Shown here piece by piece: positions 36,901 through 50,039 of a stretch of DNA of 64,000 nt. Both the position numbers and the translations under genes were made by a program. Under the pieces are notes generated by a model. That model made no database searches. It was not told the origin of the DNA and was given only the letters and a program-made list of their open reading frames with translations. Origin of the DNA: Helicoverpa zea. Its lineage: Eukaryota; Arthropoda; Insecta; Lepidoptera; Noctuidae. Position 1 is the stretch's first letter. Every line of letters begins with the position of its first letter. Location: NCBI RefSeq assembly GCF_022581195.2, contig NC_061466.1, positions 2,480,001 to 2,544,000 of the forward strand. The letters are read 5' to 3'.

Positions 36901-39835
36901 TTATGAAAACAGACTGCATTGAAAACTCCGTTGCAAGGAAAATAGGTATTTTTATTCAGTAGCTGCCATCGTAAATGGGTGCTTTTTATGATCTGATAGA
37001 AAAAAAACTACGGATATTTTCTTTGCTCACATGCCCAAAGTAAAAATGCTCTTGAAATAGCTTTTTTAGCGTACTTTATTGTTAGTGCAATCTGTCCCTA
37101 TTGTGCTTGTAAATCACTCTCTTCCTGTCGTTGCTGTAAAATAAAATAGTTTATTGCTCTCTACCCTTACCCTTTACAATTGCACAGGGAGTTTTCTTTC
37201 ATCTTTAGAGGCGGAAAAATGATTCCTGTGTTCTTACCAATATATTTATTTATATTTAGTAAGTAAGAGAAGAAAAAGCACAGAGTACGTGCAGCGGATT
37301 ATTGACATTTTCGTTATCAAGTTACATTAATAGAATGCGTCAATAATTTTGAATATTGCGGGTTTCAAAAGATTTGTTGTTATAAAAAGGACGATAGTAA
37401 ATTACGTCTTGTTAAAAAATGTTAACCTTAAACCTAAATTTTCCCTTTGATATAAAAAAAAATTGACGGTTTTACAAAAATGCGGAACTCTAATTCGATA
37501 GGCCATAATTAAATAACAAACATATCAAAAACACGTTCGTATTTACAACGTTAAGTTGGGATTATTCGCATTAACTCTCTGTTTCTAGGAATCGTTAATA
37601 AGCTGTTATGGATATCGCGATTACAATTACCTATCGATGATAACATTGGATACAGGACAGTAAAATCTAGCTGTGTACACTCAAAAGTACCAATAAAAGA
37701 AGTACCTACATTATAAATACATATATTAAAGATACCTGATAGGTACCAGTGTTGTTTCAGAACTAAGCACCGGCTTCCTAAAATAATTACTTAGATTTAG
37801 AAGTCATTAACCGCATTAATGTATCCTTTAAGGTGAAGGCCTAATAGGAGATAAGGAAAAATATCTATAATGCATAGAATTGCCTAAAACACGTAAAAAT
37901 GGTCATACGACCTTGTCGACACTTTTGCGTATGTTTTGATTAAAGTAGTTATTGCATAGTAACATTAAAAGTGCTCGGGTACATCTTGATAAATTATTAA
38001 TTATATTCATTTCTTTGACGGATACATTTATATTTTAGAGATAGGTCAAATTTGAAAGCTGTGATAGGCAAATCGAGAGAATAGATTATGTCGTGTTTGT
38101 GGATTAAGAAATAGTAGAGTATAACCTATTTTCTGGAAGGTTTATTCAAAAAAATTACAACTTACTGTATAAGCATGTATAAGCATGCATGTCAAAAAAG
38201 GAAAAGATGAAAGAGAGATTTCACCAGATATGGATGGGGTTGTATGTAAGCTGGAATAGAGGACACATTAGTGTTTCTAATCCACTCAGCAGCTGGTTGA
38301 CGGGAATGGAAGGACAACATACCCAAGAAAACAAAACAAAGTTTGGCGTAGGAACTTATTAGGATTGCATTATGTATAATGTGACTGGTTTGTATCACTA
38401 TTTCTTAAGATAATCAAATGATTCAATGTGTATCTAATAAAAAAACAAAGGCACGTGTGACATTATTTTCAACAGTCATAAAATACAATAGGCATATTTA
38501 GTAGCTTTTTCCTTTATTTTTCACACCTAATCTATGACAGATAGATTGTATCATAATTTATTAAATTTACGTCATTATATTTTATCTCTAACTCCGCCTG
38601 ACTAGTTTAGGAATCTAGTAATCACGCAAGCATGATTGGCACAGCTGACTCAAGAAATACACGTACTTTGCTGAATCACTTGCATGAACCCATTTAGTGG
38701 TACCAAATAGGTTTAAAGGCCAAACATTAGGTGCACAAGGCAGCTTTTATTGCAAGCCAATTACGTAATATACTTTCAAATGTTACGTTTGTAATCGGCT
38801 TCGTTAGAGCCTTTGGATATTGTTCTGGAGATAGGTATTTGTTGGCGTAGTCAAATTGTAGCGTCTATTGTTATTATGAATTAATTGCTTTGTACACAAA
38901 ATTACTTCAGTTTTGTACTTTATTCGGTTCATTTGTATAATTGGAAAAGTAGAGTTACTTTTTTTTAAAGAACAAAAATACAGGAATTCAAATAATCGGA
39001 ATTATTATTTGTATTAAGTAGACCTTAAAGATAGGGACACAATATTAATGTTTTAGATTGACCCTGTAATAATAATGGTTTGTTGCGCGCGCGTCACCTA
39101 CCGCAGACTGCTTGAATTGATTACGTGACGCTAGACAGGACGTGATGTTGTGGACAATATCGACTGCAAATGTTCAAAGAAAACAAACTTGTTATGCTAT
39201 CGTTATCAGCAGTTTTATCGTTCCACTGTTGGGCACAGGTTTCCTCTCACCCTGAGAAGGATTGAGCTGTGATCATCACACTTGCTCAATGCGGGTGATT
39301 TCAGACATTATAGCCCAGATTTACTCAAGATGTTTTCTTGTCTAAGATATCCTTAGAAAGTACACATAAAATTGTACATACTATCTCTACTGAAAATATA
39401 TATCTATCTAGTCACTTGGTACCTATATCACGGCAATAATACACACTTGCAGGTCCTGTATCCGTCACTATACCTACTTAATACTACGCAAATCATGTGA
39501 CATTGTGTTTAAAGGACAAAAATATCATAAATATTAATTCAATCATTTCAATGCTGACGCAACAATGCCTTAATTAGGTACCTACGCAAAGATATTGACG
39601 TGCATATGAAGAAAATTCTCGGAAAATCGGATTAGATTTTTTGGGACAAACTGATTATATTTTAACCAACCAATCGCATGAATGAATTGAAATACATATT
39701 ACTAAAAATAGTTTTATTATCTATTTAACATTCCAGTATGGTAAATATGTTAATTATGAATATTATGATATTGTAACAGGGGATTTTTTAATTCAAGCCT
39801 GATTAAGATAGAATAGCCTGGATTTTTCTGTATTT
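33972..39835. other. Gene desert, nothing firmly recognised
   Basis: AT-rich sequence without convincing ORFs. The short frames at 36471-36680 and 38192-38398 have no known motif. The 38190-38340 stretch is compositionally distinct and could be an old transposon piece, but I cannot name it. Confidence 0.5.
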
Positions 39836-39836
39836 C

Positions 39837-39934
39837 AATGTCAATTATAAACTGATCTTGAACTTCTTTCATTCAAAAAGTTATGGGATTCTTGGATGGG
39901 GAAGAAGTTCAAGATCAGTTTATAGTTTAACATT
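39837..39934. repeat. Long near-perfect hairpin
   Basis: The arms 39846-39868 and 39902-39924 are perfect 23-bp complements (one arm contains 'aaactgatcttgaacttctt') around a 33-nt loop. Weaker pairing extends about 9 bp outward on each side. It could be a microRNA-type precursor or a tiny fold-back repeat. Perfect pairing favours a recent inverted duplication. No transcript evidence is available. Confidence 0.7.
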
Positions 39935-40296
39935 TATATTTAATTACACTAAATGCATCGCGTTGCACATCCCTCCAGCAAAGCAAACGTCATTTTAGGC
40001 TTTATCATATATTCTAAACATATTGCTCAATTTTCTGAGGTCATAATAAAGTGATTTCACAGCATTGTGGTAATAAAATGCCGTAATCGGCTCTGCGAGA
40101 CCTCAATGTAAAATGGTAAAGCGTAGGTGGCTCCGAGCGCGGTCCTTCGAGGATTCCGGACCTTTGCTCTGATATCTTTATTGGTGTTAAAAGTCGATAA
40201 TAGGATAAACATACTTATAATAATTTTATACGAAGCAAATATGGTCGATATTTAATACTCTATGTCTTTCAAAATAATGCTTTAGGTAAATCTCTT

Positions 40297-40446
40297 TTGG
40301 GCAATTTCAATCGCCAGATAATTTTTGGCTGAAGAATATGTTTGATGTTTTGCATTTTACAAAAACTATTGTATAGAAAATGCTAAACCGCTAAAAATAT
40401 TTATTCCTCAGATAGAAATTAACACTGACGGTTGAAAAATCGGGCC
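40297..40446. mobile_element. 150-bp MITE, copy A
   Basis: This copy shares 'caatcgccagata', 'gtatagaaaatg', 'atttattcctcagatagaa' and the terminal inverted 'tgaaaaatc' with the better-preserved copy at 53845-53984. The termini here are degraded. Confidence 0.65.
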
Positions 40447-43400
40447 GTTGAAACAAATTTTCTAGAAACCTGCTTCAATTATTTAAAACAAAACTGATTA
40501 GATCATTGTGTCGTATTTAAGCAATTGTCACGGTGCGGTAGGTTAAACAACAAGTTTGATACTCTTTGATCTTTATCAGCCAAGATCCTGATGATAACGA
40601 TTTTCGATCGATGATAAAGTGTTTAATGATTTAATCGTTATGATATTGCCTCAATAAACCACTTGTAATATCTAACAAGCCGTTCAGACAACAGTAAAAT
40701 AATGTCTCATAATTATAGTACAAAAATCCCCGAACCCCGAGGTCTTTTGCATACCTAGATACAAAGTTTCCAATTCAATAATATGATTAGGAGTGTGAGT
40801 ATACTGGTTGTCACAGGTACAATGATAATTTTGATTTCCTTATCACGTTGCCCGCTGAGCAAAATAAAATGGCTGACATTGACTTCTTCTGAGTTACGTA
40901 CACGAATGGTCTTCAGTCTGCAGTAAGAGTAATGATTTTAAAGCAATTTAATTTCGGTATCATTTGTCCTCTTTATTTTGGTCAATTGAAGGAAACAGTT
41001 TCAATAGTTGCGTACTTATCGGCAGGTAATTAAACCACCTATTCGTTTTTTAAATGACTTTTAGTTACAGGCCACTTGACCACAGTAGGTAATCGCTACA
41101 AAACGTTCACCCTACCCTATGATATTAACGACTGATTTGCCTTAGAAATAGGTACCTAACAAAGTTGAATGGAACAGTGAGTACTGACTATAGAAACGGA
41201 ACTATTACCTGAATAGAATCCACTTAATTAGTTCCCGCGGAGGAAATGCGCCATCTACGAGCCCATTGTTCGTTTGCTCCCGTGATTTTTGCCCGGGACA
41301 CTCCATGGTAGGGTTAACAAAAGTTCGGATGAAATTTTAAGGATTTAATGGGTTCTTTGTCCCTTGTTAGACGGATTACCATTAGATAAGTATGCTTTGA
41401 GTTTGGAAAATAAATACGATTTATGATTTAGTACTTTTTTTATTTAATTAGATACATAATAATATGTCCAAGTAAGATTTAGTGTGAACCTACTCTTATG
41501 AAGTTGTATAAAGTGATGACAAACTGGTCCCTCTATCACTTCGAGTGATGCATTGATTCTGCAGCAATATACCTATTTATAAACATTTGATATTAAAATA
41601 TTTTCACAATTCACTTGTACGATGAAAAATCATAAAATAATTTGAGACTTTTCTACACCACATTTTACATAGTCACTAGCGTGCCAGTCTAGGTCCGGGT
41701 AGACAAAAGACGCATTTAGGTTCATCCGGGCGCTCCCGGATAAGTAAAGCAAAAAACCCGGTAATTCTGTACGTTATTACGTATTGTTCTATTTTATGAG
41801 CTAATCGTTCTTTGAATCAGGCTCTGAGACTCGTGGCGGTGGATGTTGTTATTTTTTGTACACATTAATGCATCTTTTTCAGATTTTCTGTAGTTATTTT
41901 GTACTATTACTTAAAGGAAAGTTCTTCTTGTTTGTTTTACCTTGTTGATCTAAATGCGACTGGAATACCTTTGGGATTAGAGACCCTCATTTCGAACACG
42001 TTGATGTGGGTTTATTTAAGTGTTTTTGAGTTATATTTAGATACTTTTCAAAAGAGGAAAACAATGAGGAATGGATTTGCAAACGAACGTTTATTTCATT
42101 ATAAAAAATCTTAGCCGGCAACGGTTTGCAGTACATGGAGAGGTGCTCAATTACTCATTTTTAAACAACTGGATATAAGTCACAGAAGTTCTGATAAAAT
42201 TAAGAAATTACAACCTATTTCCAATGTGTGGATAGTTGCTCTTGCATAGTGAGGATAAAACAGTTATTTTTCATTTTCCTGTTTACACATGTTTGTTTAA
42301 AAAATGTAAACTTACGCATGTGCCTACTTTGTAATATTTCGGGATTTACATAAGAAGGTTTATCTTTTTCCAAGTAAACGTCTCATTAATCGTATAATCC
42401 ATAGATATAACTATTAAATATTATTGTAATCATGTACCTAGGCTCAGTAGGTCGACTTTGTCTATGTGTTTTTAAAGCTCTATTGTGGTCCCTTTACAAC
42501 ATTAGAATTAATCACTATAGTATAAATAAATTGACTAGGTATCCCTGGTACTTACATATTTTATACGAACAAAATCAGTAACGTAAAGTCTACCTACTAT
42601 CCTATGCTAAGGTTCATAGATTCAAAGTTGAAAGTTGTACATAAAGATTATGAAGACTGTCCAAGATACATATGAAATCCCTGACATATTCAATTCCTAC
42701 GTTATATCTGAACTTCGTAGTTTGAAGCATACTCCTGGTAGTACCAATGTTTTGTTTTATGGCCGACAATATTGCACCTTTACAGCGGAGTAGATGCATA
42801 AATAGATGCCATTTGCTGGTGAAGCTGATCTCGTCAGAGGCAATGGCAGCATCGGGGGCAGGTTACGATGTGATACCACGGAAATCTATCTGTTTATTTG
42901 GCGTAGTTCCAATGCAAACCTAGATGGAACATTCTCAGTGGATACCATAAGCAAAATGCTACCTTAAAGACTCAGGAAAACTATAGAACACTCTTACTCG
43001 GTCTACTTATTTGTTACATGGGCAAAAATCTAGACTGACTCTCACTTTGATAAAACCGAGGACCTATATCTCTAAAATTGTTCTTACATCTAAGCGGTAA
43101 ACTAATAAAATGTTACAAGACAGTTAACATAAATTATGTTGAAGTAGATTCAATTATATAAATAAGTTACCCACTAAGAAGCAACTATTTAAGTCCTTGA
43201 TAAAAATGGCAAAAGTTGGAAATTGTAGGTTTAAAAAATACTAATTAAAAGCTTGCGGGCTCAGATGGCAAGTAATGTCACAATACTGACATATTGCCTC
43301 CTTAAAAATATGGAGTAAACTTAGCTATTGGTTTTAACTATAGCTTTTGTTATACCCAAGCGCCCAGAACTTTATAAGCCTGTAGGAGCCTGTTTAGTAA

Positions 43401-44020
43401 GTATCCGCCTTTAATGGCGGCCACTGTCAAAAGTTTTAAGTAGCGTTAATTCTTTTGAGACGTTAGATTAATGCGTCGCCTAATTAAATATTTAAAAGAA
43501 AGATATTATAGGCACTGGCTGCGGAACACAGTGTTTCTCTGAATAGAAATGTCTTAATTTATTTTATGACGGGCCGACAGCCCACACTATGACTTGAAAA
43601 TAAGTACTTTTGACGTTAGGGCGTGGGTTTCTTTTGTTTCCTGTAAATGGTCGCTGTAATTTAAGAATTTTTCTACCTATTTTCCAGCTTATTATGAAGG
43701 AAAATGTAAGTATCTTCAGTTAAAAGTATATATACCTCCAGAGGGATATAAACGTGCGTAAGGTGACCGCCATGCTTTTGTTATTTGTACTTACAAGTTT
43801 TTATAGTACCTACACGCGAAAGTAAAGAATCCCTTCGAATATTGATATATATTATACAATTGTCAAATATTATAATATTATATTATTGTCCTTATTTTAT
43901 GGTAGCACAAAGTTCTGAGCTCCTTCTGTCTTTCGCTAAAGATGCGGCATTGAATCGAAAACGTCATTCACGCTTGCTAAGTATTAGAATCCTGCGGCCG
44001 GAAAAACCGAGCAATGATCC
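40447..44020. other. Gene desert, nothing firmly recognised
   Basis: AT-rich sequence. ORFs at 41899-42114, 42614-42799 and 43785-44048 lack recognisable domains, codon bias or splice context. No RNA gene was seen. Confidence 0.5.
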
Positions 44021-44022
44021 AA

Positions 44023-44104
44023 ATATAGTCATTTCCGGTCACAATTAAATTAATAGCTAATACCTAATTAATTAAAAGGTGACCGGAAACGGCTAAATAT
44101 GGAC
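44023..44104. repeat. Imperfect inverted repeat
   Basis: The arm 'tttccggtcac' (about 44031-44041) pairs with 'gtgaccggaaa' (about 44079-44089). Flanking 'ccaaatatag' and 'ctaaatatgg' extend the pairing to about 20 of 24 positions. The loop is AT-rich. Role is unknown. Confidence 0.45.
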
Positions 44105-44256
44105 AATGAATAATATCTAATCTTATTTGAAACATGCTTTTAATCAGCATCTATCTAACGCATTTTTTTCGGTTACTTAATACCTACAAGCTTTGATATG
44201 AGACAGGCTTTAAGGATTATTTTATCAGCTACCTTTTTGTATAAACACTTATTATA

Positions 44257-45216
44257 CTTCGGCCGTTCAGAGAATGCGTTCCTGACACCTATCAGTTAGT
44301 CACGACTAGTGATGGGCACAACATAACACTGAGTTCGTTACCGTTCCTTCAAAATGAACCGCCGCATTATTTTAAGATTATTTTCGTTTTAAATTGGCGG
44401 AATCATTTGTTTTATATTTTAGTTATTTAAGTGGAAACCAAAAAAAGGTAATATTCATATAATAAAATTGTTTTATTTATTCTTTGTTACAAGTACATTG
44501 AATTGAATGTGCGAACAGAATATTAATCAGACTCCGATTTGCTTGAGGAGGTGGTGTCTTCATCATCATCTTCGCCTACATGTATAATTATATTATTATC
44601 AATAACAGAATCAATCCTGATATCTCGGTCTAACAAAAGCCGGGTAATCAAATAAAAACAGATCGAAAACACTTGAAAAACGTGGTCTATGCGCACGAAA
44701 CGACAACGGACGACTGTTTTAGCGTCACAAAATGGCGGCCCATAACGCCATTTGGGGTTACCATTTTTAATCTAAGTATAAAAATGCGGTTTGGTCATAG
44801 TTTTATTTTTATTTTTCATAAAAGTTATAATTAAGTCTTATAGTCCATTATTTTCCAATTCTTAAAAAGAAAATCAAAACGTATTATTTTATATTATAAC
44901 TGTATAAGAACAGATTACGATACTTGCCTGTTATTTTTAGCACAGCACTACAAAATATAAACCGCTGACATAACCTTGTAATAGCGCAGTATAGATTTAG
45001 AAAAATATTGTTTACCAAGTTATTTGACACTCAGTTTGGCACAAAATTATAACATTCATTGATTATTGATATAATAATGTTGTTTTAATGCTCCTCAATT
45101 GTTAAAACGGTAAACAACCAGCAAAAATATTTTTATCGTAACTGCAACGCCATTGCAAAGTTACGTCGTCAGTTCAATCGCGACGTGTCAGGAACGCATT
45201 CTCTGAATGGCCGAAC
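44257..45216. mobile_element. 960-bp TIR DNA transposon with TATA flanks
   Basis: Inverted termini of 31 bp (44258-44288 and 45185-45215, starting TTCGGCC, one mismatch) are flanked by TATA on both sides (44253-44256 and 45217-45220). The minus strand holds a short C-terminal coding remnant at about 44640-44527. The element is too small to be autonomous. Superfamily is not assigned. Confidence 0.8.
44525..44645 (-). pseudogene. C-terminal transposase remnant inside the TIR element
   Basis: The reverse strand reads RLLLDRDIRIDSVIDNN then HVGEDDDEDTTSSSKSESD and a TAA stop. The acidic, Ser-rich C-terminus fits the end of a transposon protein. Upstream codons are lost in this copy, so the catalytic type cannot be seen. 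Confidence 0.5.
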
Positions 45217-45615
45217 TATAAAATAATAAATTACCACGATTCAGATAATATGGTTTGTTCAAGTTTAGGTGTGCCTATTGTTGGGTAGGTATACTAATGT
45301 GGTGTTAATTCGATTTTCCATTCTGATCAATGTTTTAGGTAATATTTAAAATCTTCCGAGTTATTCTTTAAATTATTTTACAACATCACAGCCTGCTTGA
45401 TTTTTGGCCGCAATCAATAGCGAAGTCGTGTATAAAAGCGTGAGTTGGTAAACCATTTCATATGTATAAAAAAAACAATACCTTTGTCAGCGCTCCTCTA
45501 AATATATTAAAGTAAAACGCATCTCCAACTCCGTATAACAAACAAAGCGTCCTAAGTGGGTGCTTAATTAAGAAATGCTGAAGTGTTTTGATGGTGGCAC
45601 ATTAATTTTATCTTG

Positions 45616-46195
45616 TTTTTAACCGACTTCCCAAAAAGGAGGAGGTTATCAATTCGGCCGGTATGTTTTTTTTTTTTTTTTTTTTTTCTATGTATGTACA
45701 TCGATTACTCCGAGGTTTATAGACCGATTTACGTGATTCTTTTTTTGTTCGACTCGGAGTAGCTGCCAGTTGGTCCCATAGTCATCAGGTCAGGATCTGA
45801 TGATGGATACCCTGAGAAATCGAGGGCAACCTTCGAAAGTTGTAGGCATACATAGGGTAAAAACTTGACACTCAGGTGTACGCCTAAAAGCACTATTCAA
45901 CTGTGAAGATTTGGAGCTGATCTGATGATGGAAACCAGAGAGGGTCGAGGGAACTCGACAACTGAATATATAAACTACCTCGTGTTTGGGCTTAAATTAT
46001 TTGTATTGACAAGACCTTTGCAACAGTGAAGGTTTGGAGCTGACCTGATGATGGAGACCAGAGAAAGTAAGTCGAGGGAACTCGACAACTGAATATGTAA
46101 AATACCTCGTATTTGGACTTATATTCTTTGTATTGATGAGAACTTCTCACTTGTATGGATAGTGACAACTATTTGTATCACTGAAAAGCTTTAAA
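45616..46195 (+). repeat. Lepidopteran 'accgacttccca' repeat with internal tandem units
   Basis: The repeat begins 'aaccgacttcccaaaaagga' and contains 'catcgattactccgaggttt'. Inside are three diverged copies of a unit of about 120 bp carrying 'ctgatgatgga', 'gtcgagggaactcgacaact' and 'acctcgt' (around 45790, 45915 and 46045). I recall this repeat as very widespread in Lepidoptera. Its class is not assigned. Confidence 0.6.
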
Positions 46196-46196
46196 T

Positions 46197-46426
46197 AAAA
46201 AACTTTTTTACAAAAAAATTAAACCGACTTCCCAAAACACTAAAAAGCAAAAAAAAAAAACTATTTTTAGGTGCATCGGCTTAGAAGTCGGTGGCAAAAT
46301 TAACTTAGTAACATCCATTAGACACCGACTTCTAGGCCGATGCACCTAAAAATAGTTTTTTTTTTTTGCTTTTTAGTGTTTTGGGAAGTCGGTTTAATTT
46401 TTTTGTAAAAAAGTTTTTTTCTGCTT
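46197..46426. repeat. Large palindrome of two opposed repeat ends
   Basis: The left arm (46197-46293) and the right arm (46323-46426) are almost exact reverse complements, including 'aaaccgacttcccaaaacac', 'aggtgcatcggc' and 'agaagtcggtg'. They are separated by 29 nt. This is the 3' end of the preceding repeat facing a second, truncated copy in opposite orientation. Confidence 0.85.
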
Positions 46427-48735
46427 TCGCGACCAATTATCTCGGCGAGTTCGTGGGGAGTCTTCGCTGGGAGTTTTAATTTTATTCTCTTGCCCCAATT
46501 ATATTTAGCTCTGCGATCAACATTCATAACTACTAATCTCAGAACTCGAATCTGACGTCTTGTATTATTTATTTCAGTGGTCCATTTATGGGGTATCATG
46601 TACCAAGTTCATAAGTGATTTTCTACCAGTGAACGGAAACACTATTCATGTACAGAATAGTGTAACATAACTTATCACTTAGATGTTGGCTACAGCTCAG
46701 CATGGGGTTTTCATATAAAGCGCTATACCTATCGATAATGATTTTAAGGGAATAGCTCATACTTAAGAAACTGGTCTTAGGTTAGGTAGGAATCGTAACT
46801 AAAATATTAATATCTACATAATAGACAGTATAAGTAGAAGCGGACTCGAGAATCCTTCCAACCATGACTCTCGAAAACTACTAATACTAAGGCAAAGAAT
46901 AATTTAAGATGTTTAGTCTGACATGATTTTTTAGGAGGTCTTACAAAGATCACGCCCACTGAGTATCAATCAAGATAAGGATAAAATAGAATTGCTGACA
47001 AAATATTCTAATTGAATATATAACCATAGTAACCAATCTCGATAACAAGTCACAATATCAGATTTCAGTGGTAGAATCTCGCCGCTTATTTTGTGGTCGG
47101 CCTCCTCGCTTTCTTCGCCAATGCTCCTAATTTCCCTTTGTCCCAAGTTACGTATACCGTAAAAAACCTCTGCGGAAGAAATTTTCTTAATACTTGACGT
47201 TCTAAGCGTTAATTAAGTGAAGAAGGAATATGAAAAAAGTCCGTGATATTTTTGCTTTGCAATTTACTTTGTCAAAATTTAATTTGGTTTGCTAACCATG
47301 GAAAGTAAATTATTTACGTTATACTTACTTATATATAATTCACGTACTTTTTTACATATACTGTGTGTCACAAATTACTACAATGTCTTTAATTAAATGA
47401 AAGACACTGACACGAAGATAAACAACTTTGCAGTTTGTTGAGCTTTAGTAGATATGTTGTGTAGGTATGCGTCTGTAAAATTTTATGCAAGCCTAAAAAC
47501 GATACGTATTTCAATATAAATAATTATGGATTATAACAATTTATAATAACTTTAATGAAATGTATGTGTAATCCATTACATAACAGCGACTGTTTTAAGT
47601 AAAGCAATCCTAACGAGGTCATCGACATCAACCTTGACGATCATAGTAGAAGGAAACGCGATATTTTAATGCTGCCTTCCCGGGCGTATATTATGTTTCT
47701 AACATAATGTACAGTATATTCTTCTCCAATGTTGTGGAGCTTCGGGCGATATATAAATAAATTGAGAAAATGTTCTTAATAAATCGACTTCTCGGTTTAT
47801 GAAGTAAAAAACATCAATCCTGGAAGATAATTCTCTTATAGATATAATCTATCCTACTTGTAAAAAGAAAGCAAAGGTAAGTCTGACAAAGGCCAACCTG
47901 AATAAACTGAAGGCACCATACGACATCATTTTGTTCTTATCTAAGTGTTCACTGCATTGTGCTAGCAGTCAAATGCTGTAGATATGTACTTGAATTAAAA
48001 AGCACGATAACAAAACACTGAAAATGTAAGTATTAGTGTGAGACCCAAAAGAATGCAAAACGCGTCTAATAGGAGCGACGTTCGCGTCATCCACATCGTC
48101 TAACTACCGTCGTCCACAACTTAATTACTAATCGTGTAATTAATAACAGACAGGCTAAGTTAAGTTTAAGTAACGTAAAACCCAATTAGCAATGTCGGAC
48201 CATGCAACAGCCATGAACCCAATGCGTCATAATCACCATACATCAGCCGTCTAGGTGACCAACTTTATGACGAGATGATGGCCACTACAGTGGATACAGA
48301 AAAACCCAATGCCCTGTGTTCTTGACACAAATATTCGTAAGGCATAATAAGACGTAAGAGCTGACAAGACAAGGCTCTCGTATGAATTTACAATGGATCG
48401 TGACGTCATTGGTTATGACAGATGAAAAGAATTGCCAGGGGTAGACTTTGCAGACGGTGTAAGTAGGCGAAGCAATTATTTTTAACAAACAAACCGATGC
48501 CATAATAGAGGCCTATTATGAAAAAAATACGGAAAAGCCTTGGAATTGCGAAGGAAATTCTTGTTATCATTAAGTTTATTCAGATTTTTGTTTAAGAAGT
48601 ATAAGTTGGTAAGAAAAGGGTCCACAACCCACGTTAACCTAGGTGCTACTAATATTTTAACTGACATTCTACTTATCTTTATTAAAAATGACTTCGATAT
48701 GATTGCTTTAATTAAAACAGGCAACTGTTCTGCAT
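46427..48735. other. Intergenic; short open frame of unknown origin
   Basis: Just beyond the palindrome, the minus strand 46599-46430 reads WTTEINNTRRQIRVLRLVVM and KTPHELAEIIGRESRKK, which looks coding-like, but I do not recognise the family. It may be the truncated body of the transposon whose end forms the palindrome's right arm. The rest is AT-rich and featureless. Confidence 0.4.
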
Positions 48736-48740
48736 TGTCG

Positions 48741-49133
48741 TATATAAGGTGCTTTAATATCACCTGCCAGGACTTGAATGGGGGGTAGTATTGCGTTTAT
48801 AGATAACAATAGTAAAGATAAATAATTGATTATTTGACATATTTTTTTCATACAAAAAAAAATACGTATTTGACTTAATTTATTAGTTTAAAACCATCCA
48901 GTAGAGTTGCGCGTTGCCACTCTTGCAGAACAGATAGAAAGAGATAGCTGTTGTTTTCATTGACAAAGCGACACTACGCGCGTAATTTGTGAACCACGTT
49001 ATGCATAGTAGAGCTAATGTTAATTTAACTTGTTTAATTGGGAACGAAATTTCTTCACTACTGTAATCTATAAACGCAATACTACCCCCCATTCAAGTCC
49101 TGGCAGGTAATAAATATTAAAGCACCTTATATA
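48741..49133. mobile_element. 393-bp fold-back element with long inverted arms
   Basis: The left arm (48741-48804) and the right arm (about 49067-49133) are near-perfect reverse complements over more than 60 bp. Both contain 'ctgccaggacttgaatgggg' (or its complement) and the 'tagtattgcgtttatagat' block. The right arm has a short insertion. Weaker complementarity continues about 20 bp inward. The loop is about 260 bp and noncoding. Confidence 0.8.
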
Positions 49134-50035
49134 TCATTTAAGGGAGAAAAAAAATGAATACGATAGAATTTACCTGTGTATAAGTAAACTGTGTTTCAGT
49201 AAAAGACAGAGATACAAGCCAATAAAAATAACTTTGCTACAAATCATTATTCCATAATCTCGTGACTATGCTTAGCACTATTTCTATGTATCTATCATAC
49301 CAGCGAAGTGTTTTAGAATAATTCACGTAAATGTTACTTAAATATAATATTATCCGTATTTTTAGATATTTATCAAATATTGGTGGGTGTTTTGACCTTA
49401 CTGTACGAACTTCCCATAAAGGTAGGTATTATGTTAATACGCAAATATTATTTTTGCTTCTGAGGGCTATCACAAATTTTCGAGTTTTATACGAGTTTTG
49501 ATGCGTCATTATGCTTTGGATATAGTCACAAAAAAAAAACAAAAATAAGATTAAGAAAGTTTGATCATTTATCTTGGGGCTGTTTTCAATAAATATTTTA
49601 ATTTGTCCACGTACATCAGTAAAATCTTTGTCTCTGTAAAGGATGTTTCATAAAATGTTGCTTTTGGGAATCTTTTGATGCTTCAGTACTACGAGGATAT
49701 AGCAATTTAACCATTTATAAAAATGTTCAAGATACAACTATATCTTGTACTTGTGCTTGCTTACACCAATTTATTACAATTCATACAGTAATACACCAAA
49801 AATAATTCTATAAAACTGAGAGTTACTGACAATTTTCCGTACAAAACTATATTTTTTATCTATGAAAGTATAATCCAAATTCAAATAAAACATATTTAAT
49901 AATTAAGGTGGTATTGTTATAAAGCTTGAAAAAAAAAATTGGTCTATTTAAAAGTAAAACAATATTTTAAAATAATTTTTGTTTGCAATGCAAAAATCAA
50001 TATAAATCTTGTGACGCGCGGTGTTCAACTTTAAG
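49134..50035. other. AT-rich intergenic, no gene seen
   Basis: No ORF or repeat border was recognised in this stretch. Confidence 0.5.
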
Positions 50036-50039
50036 CTTG

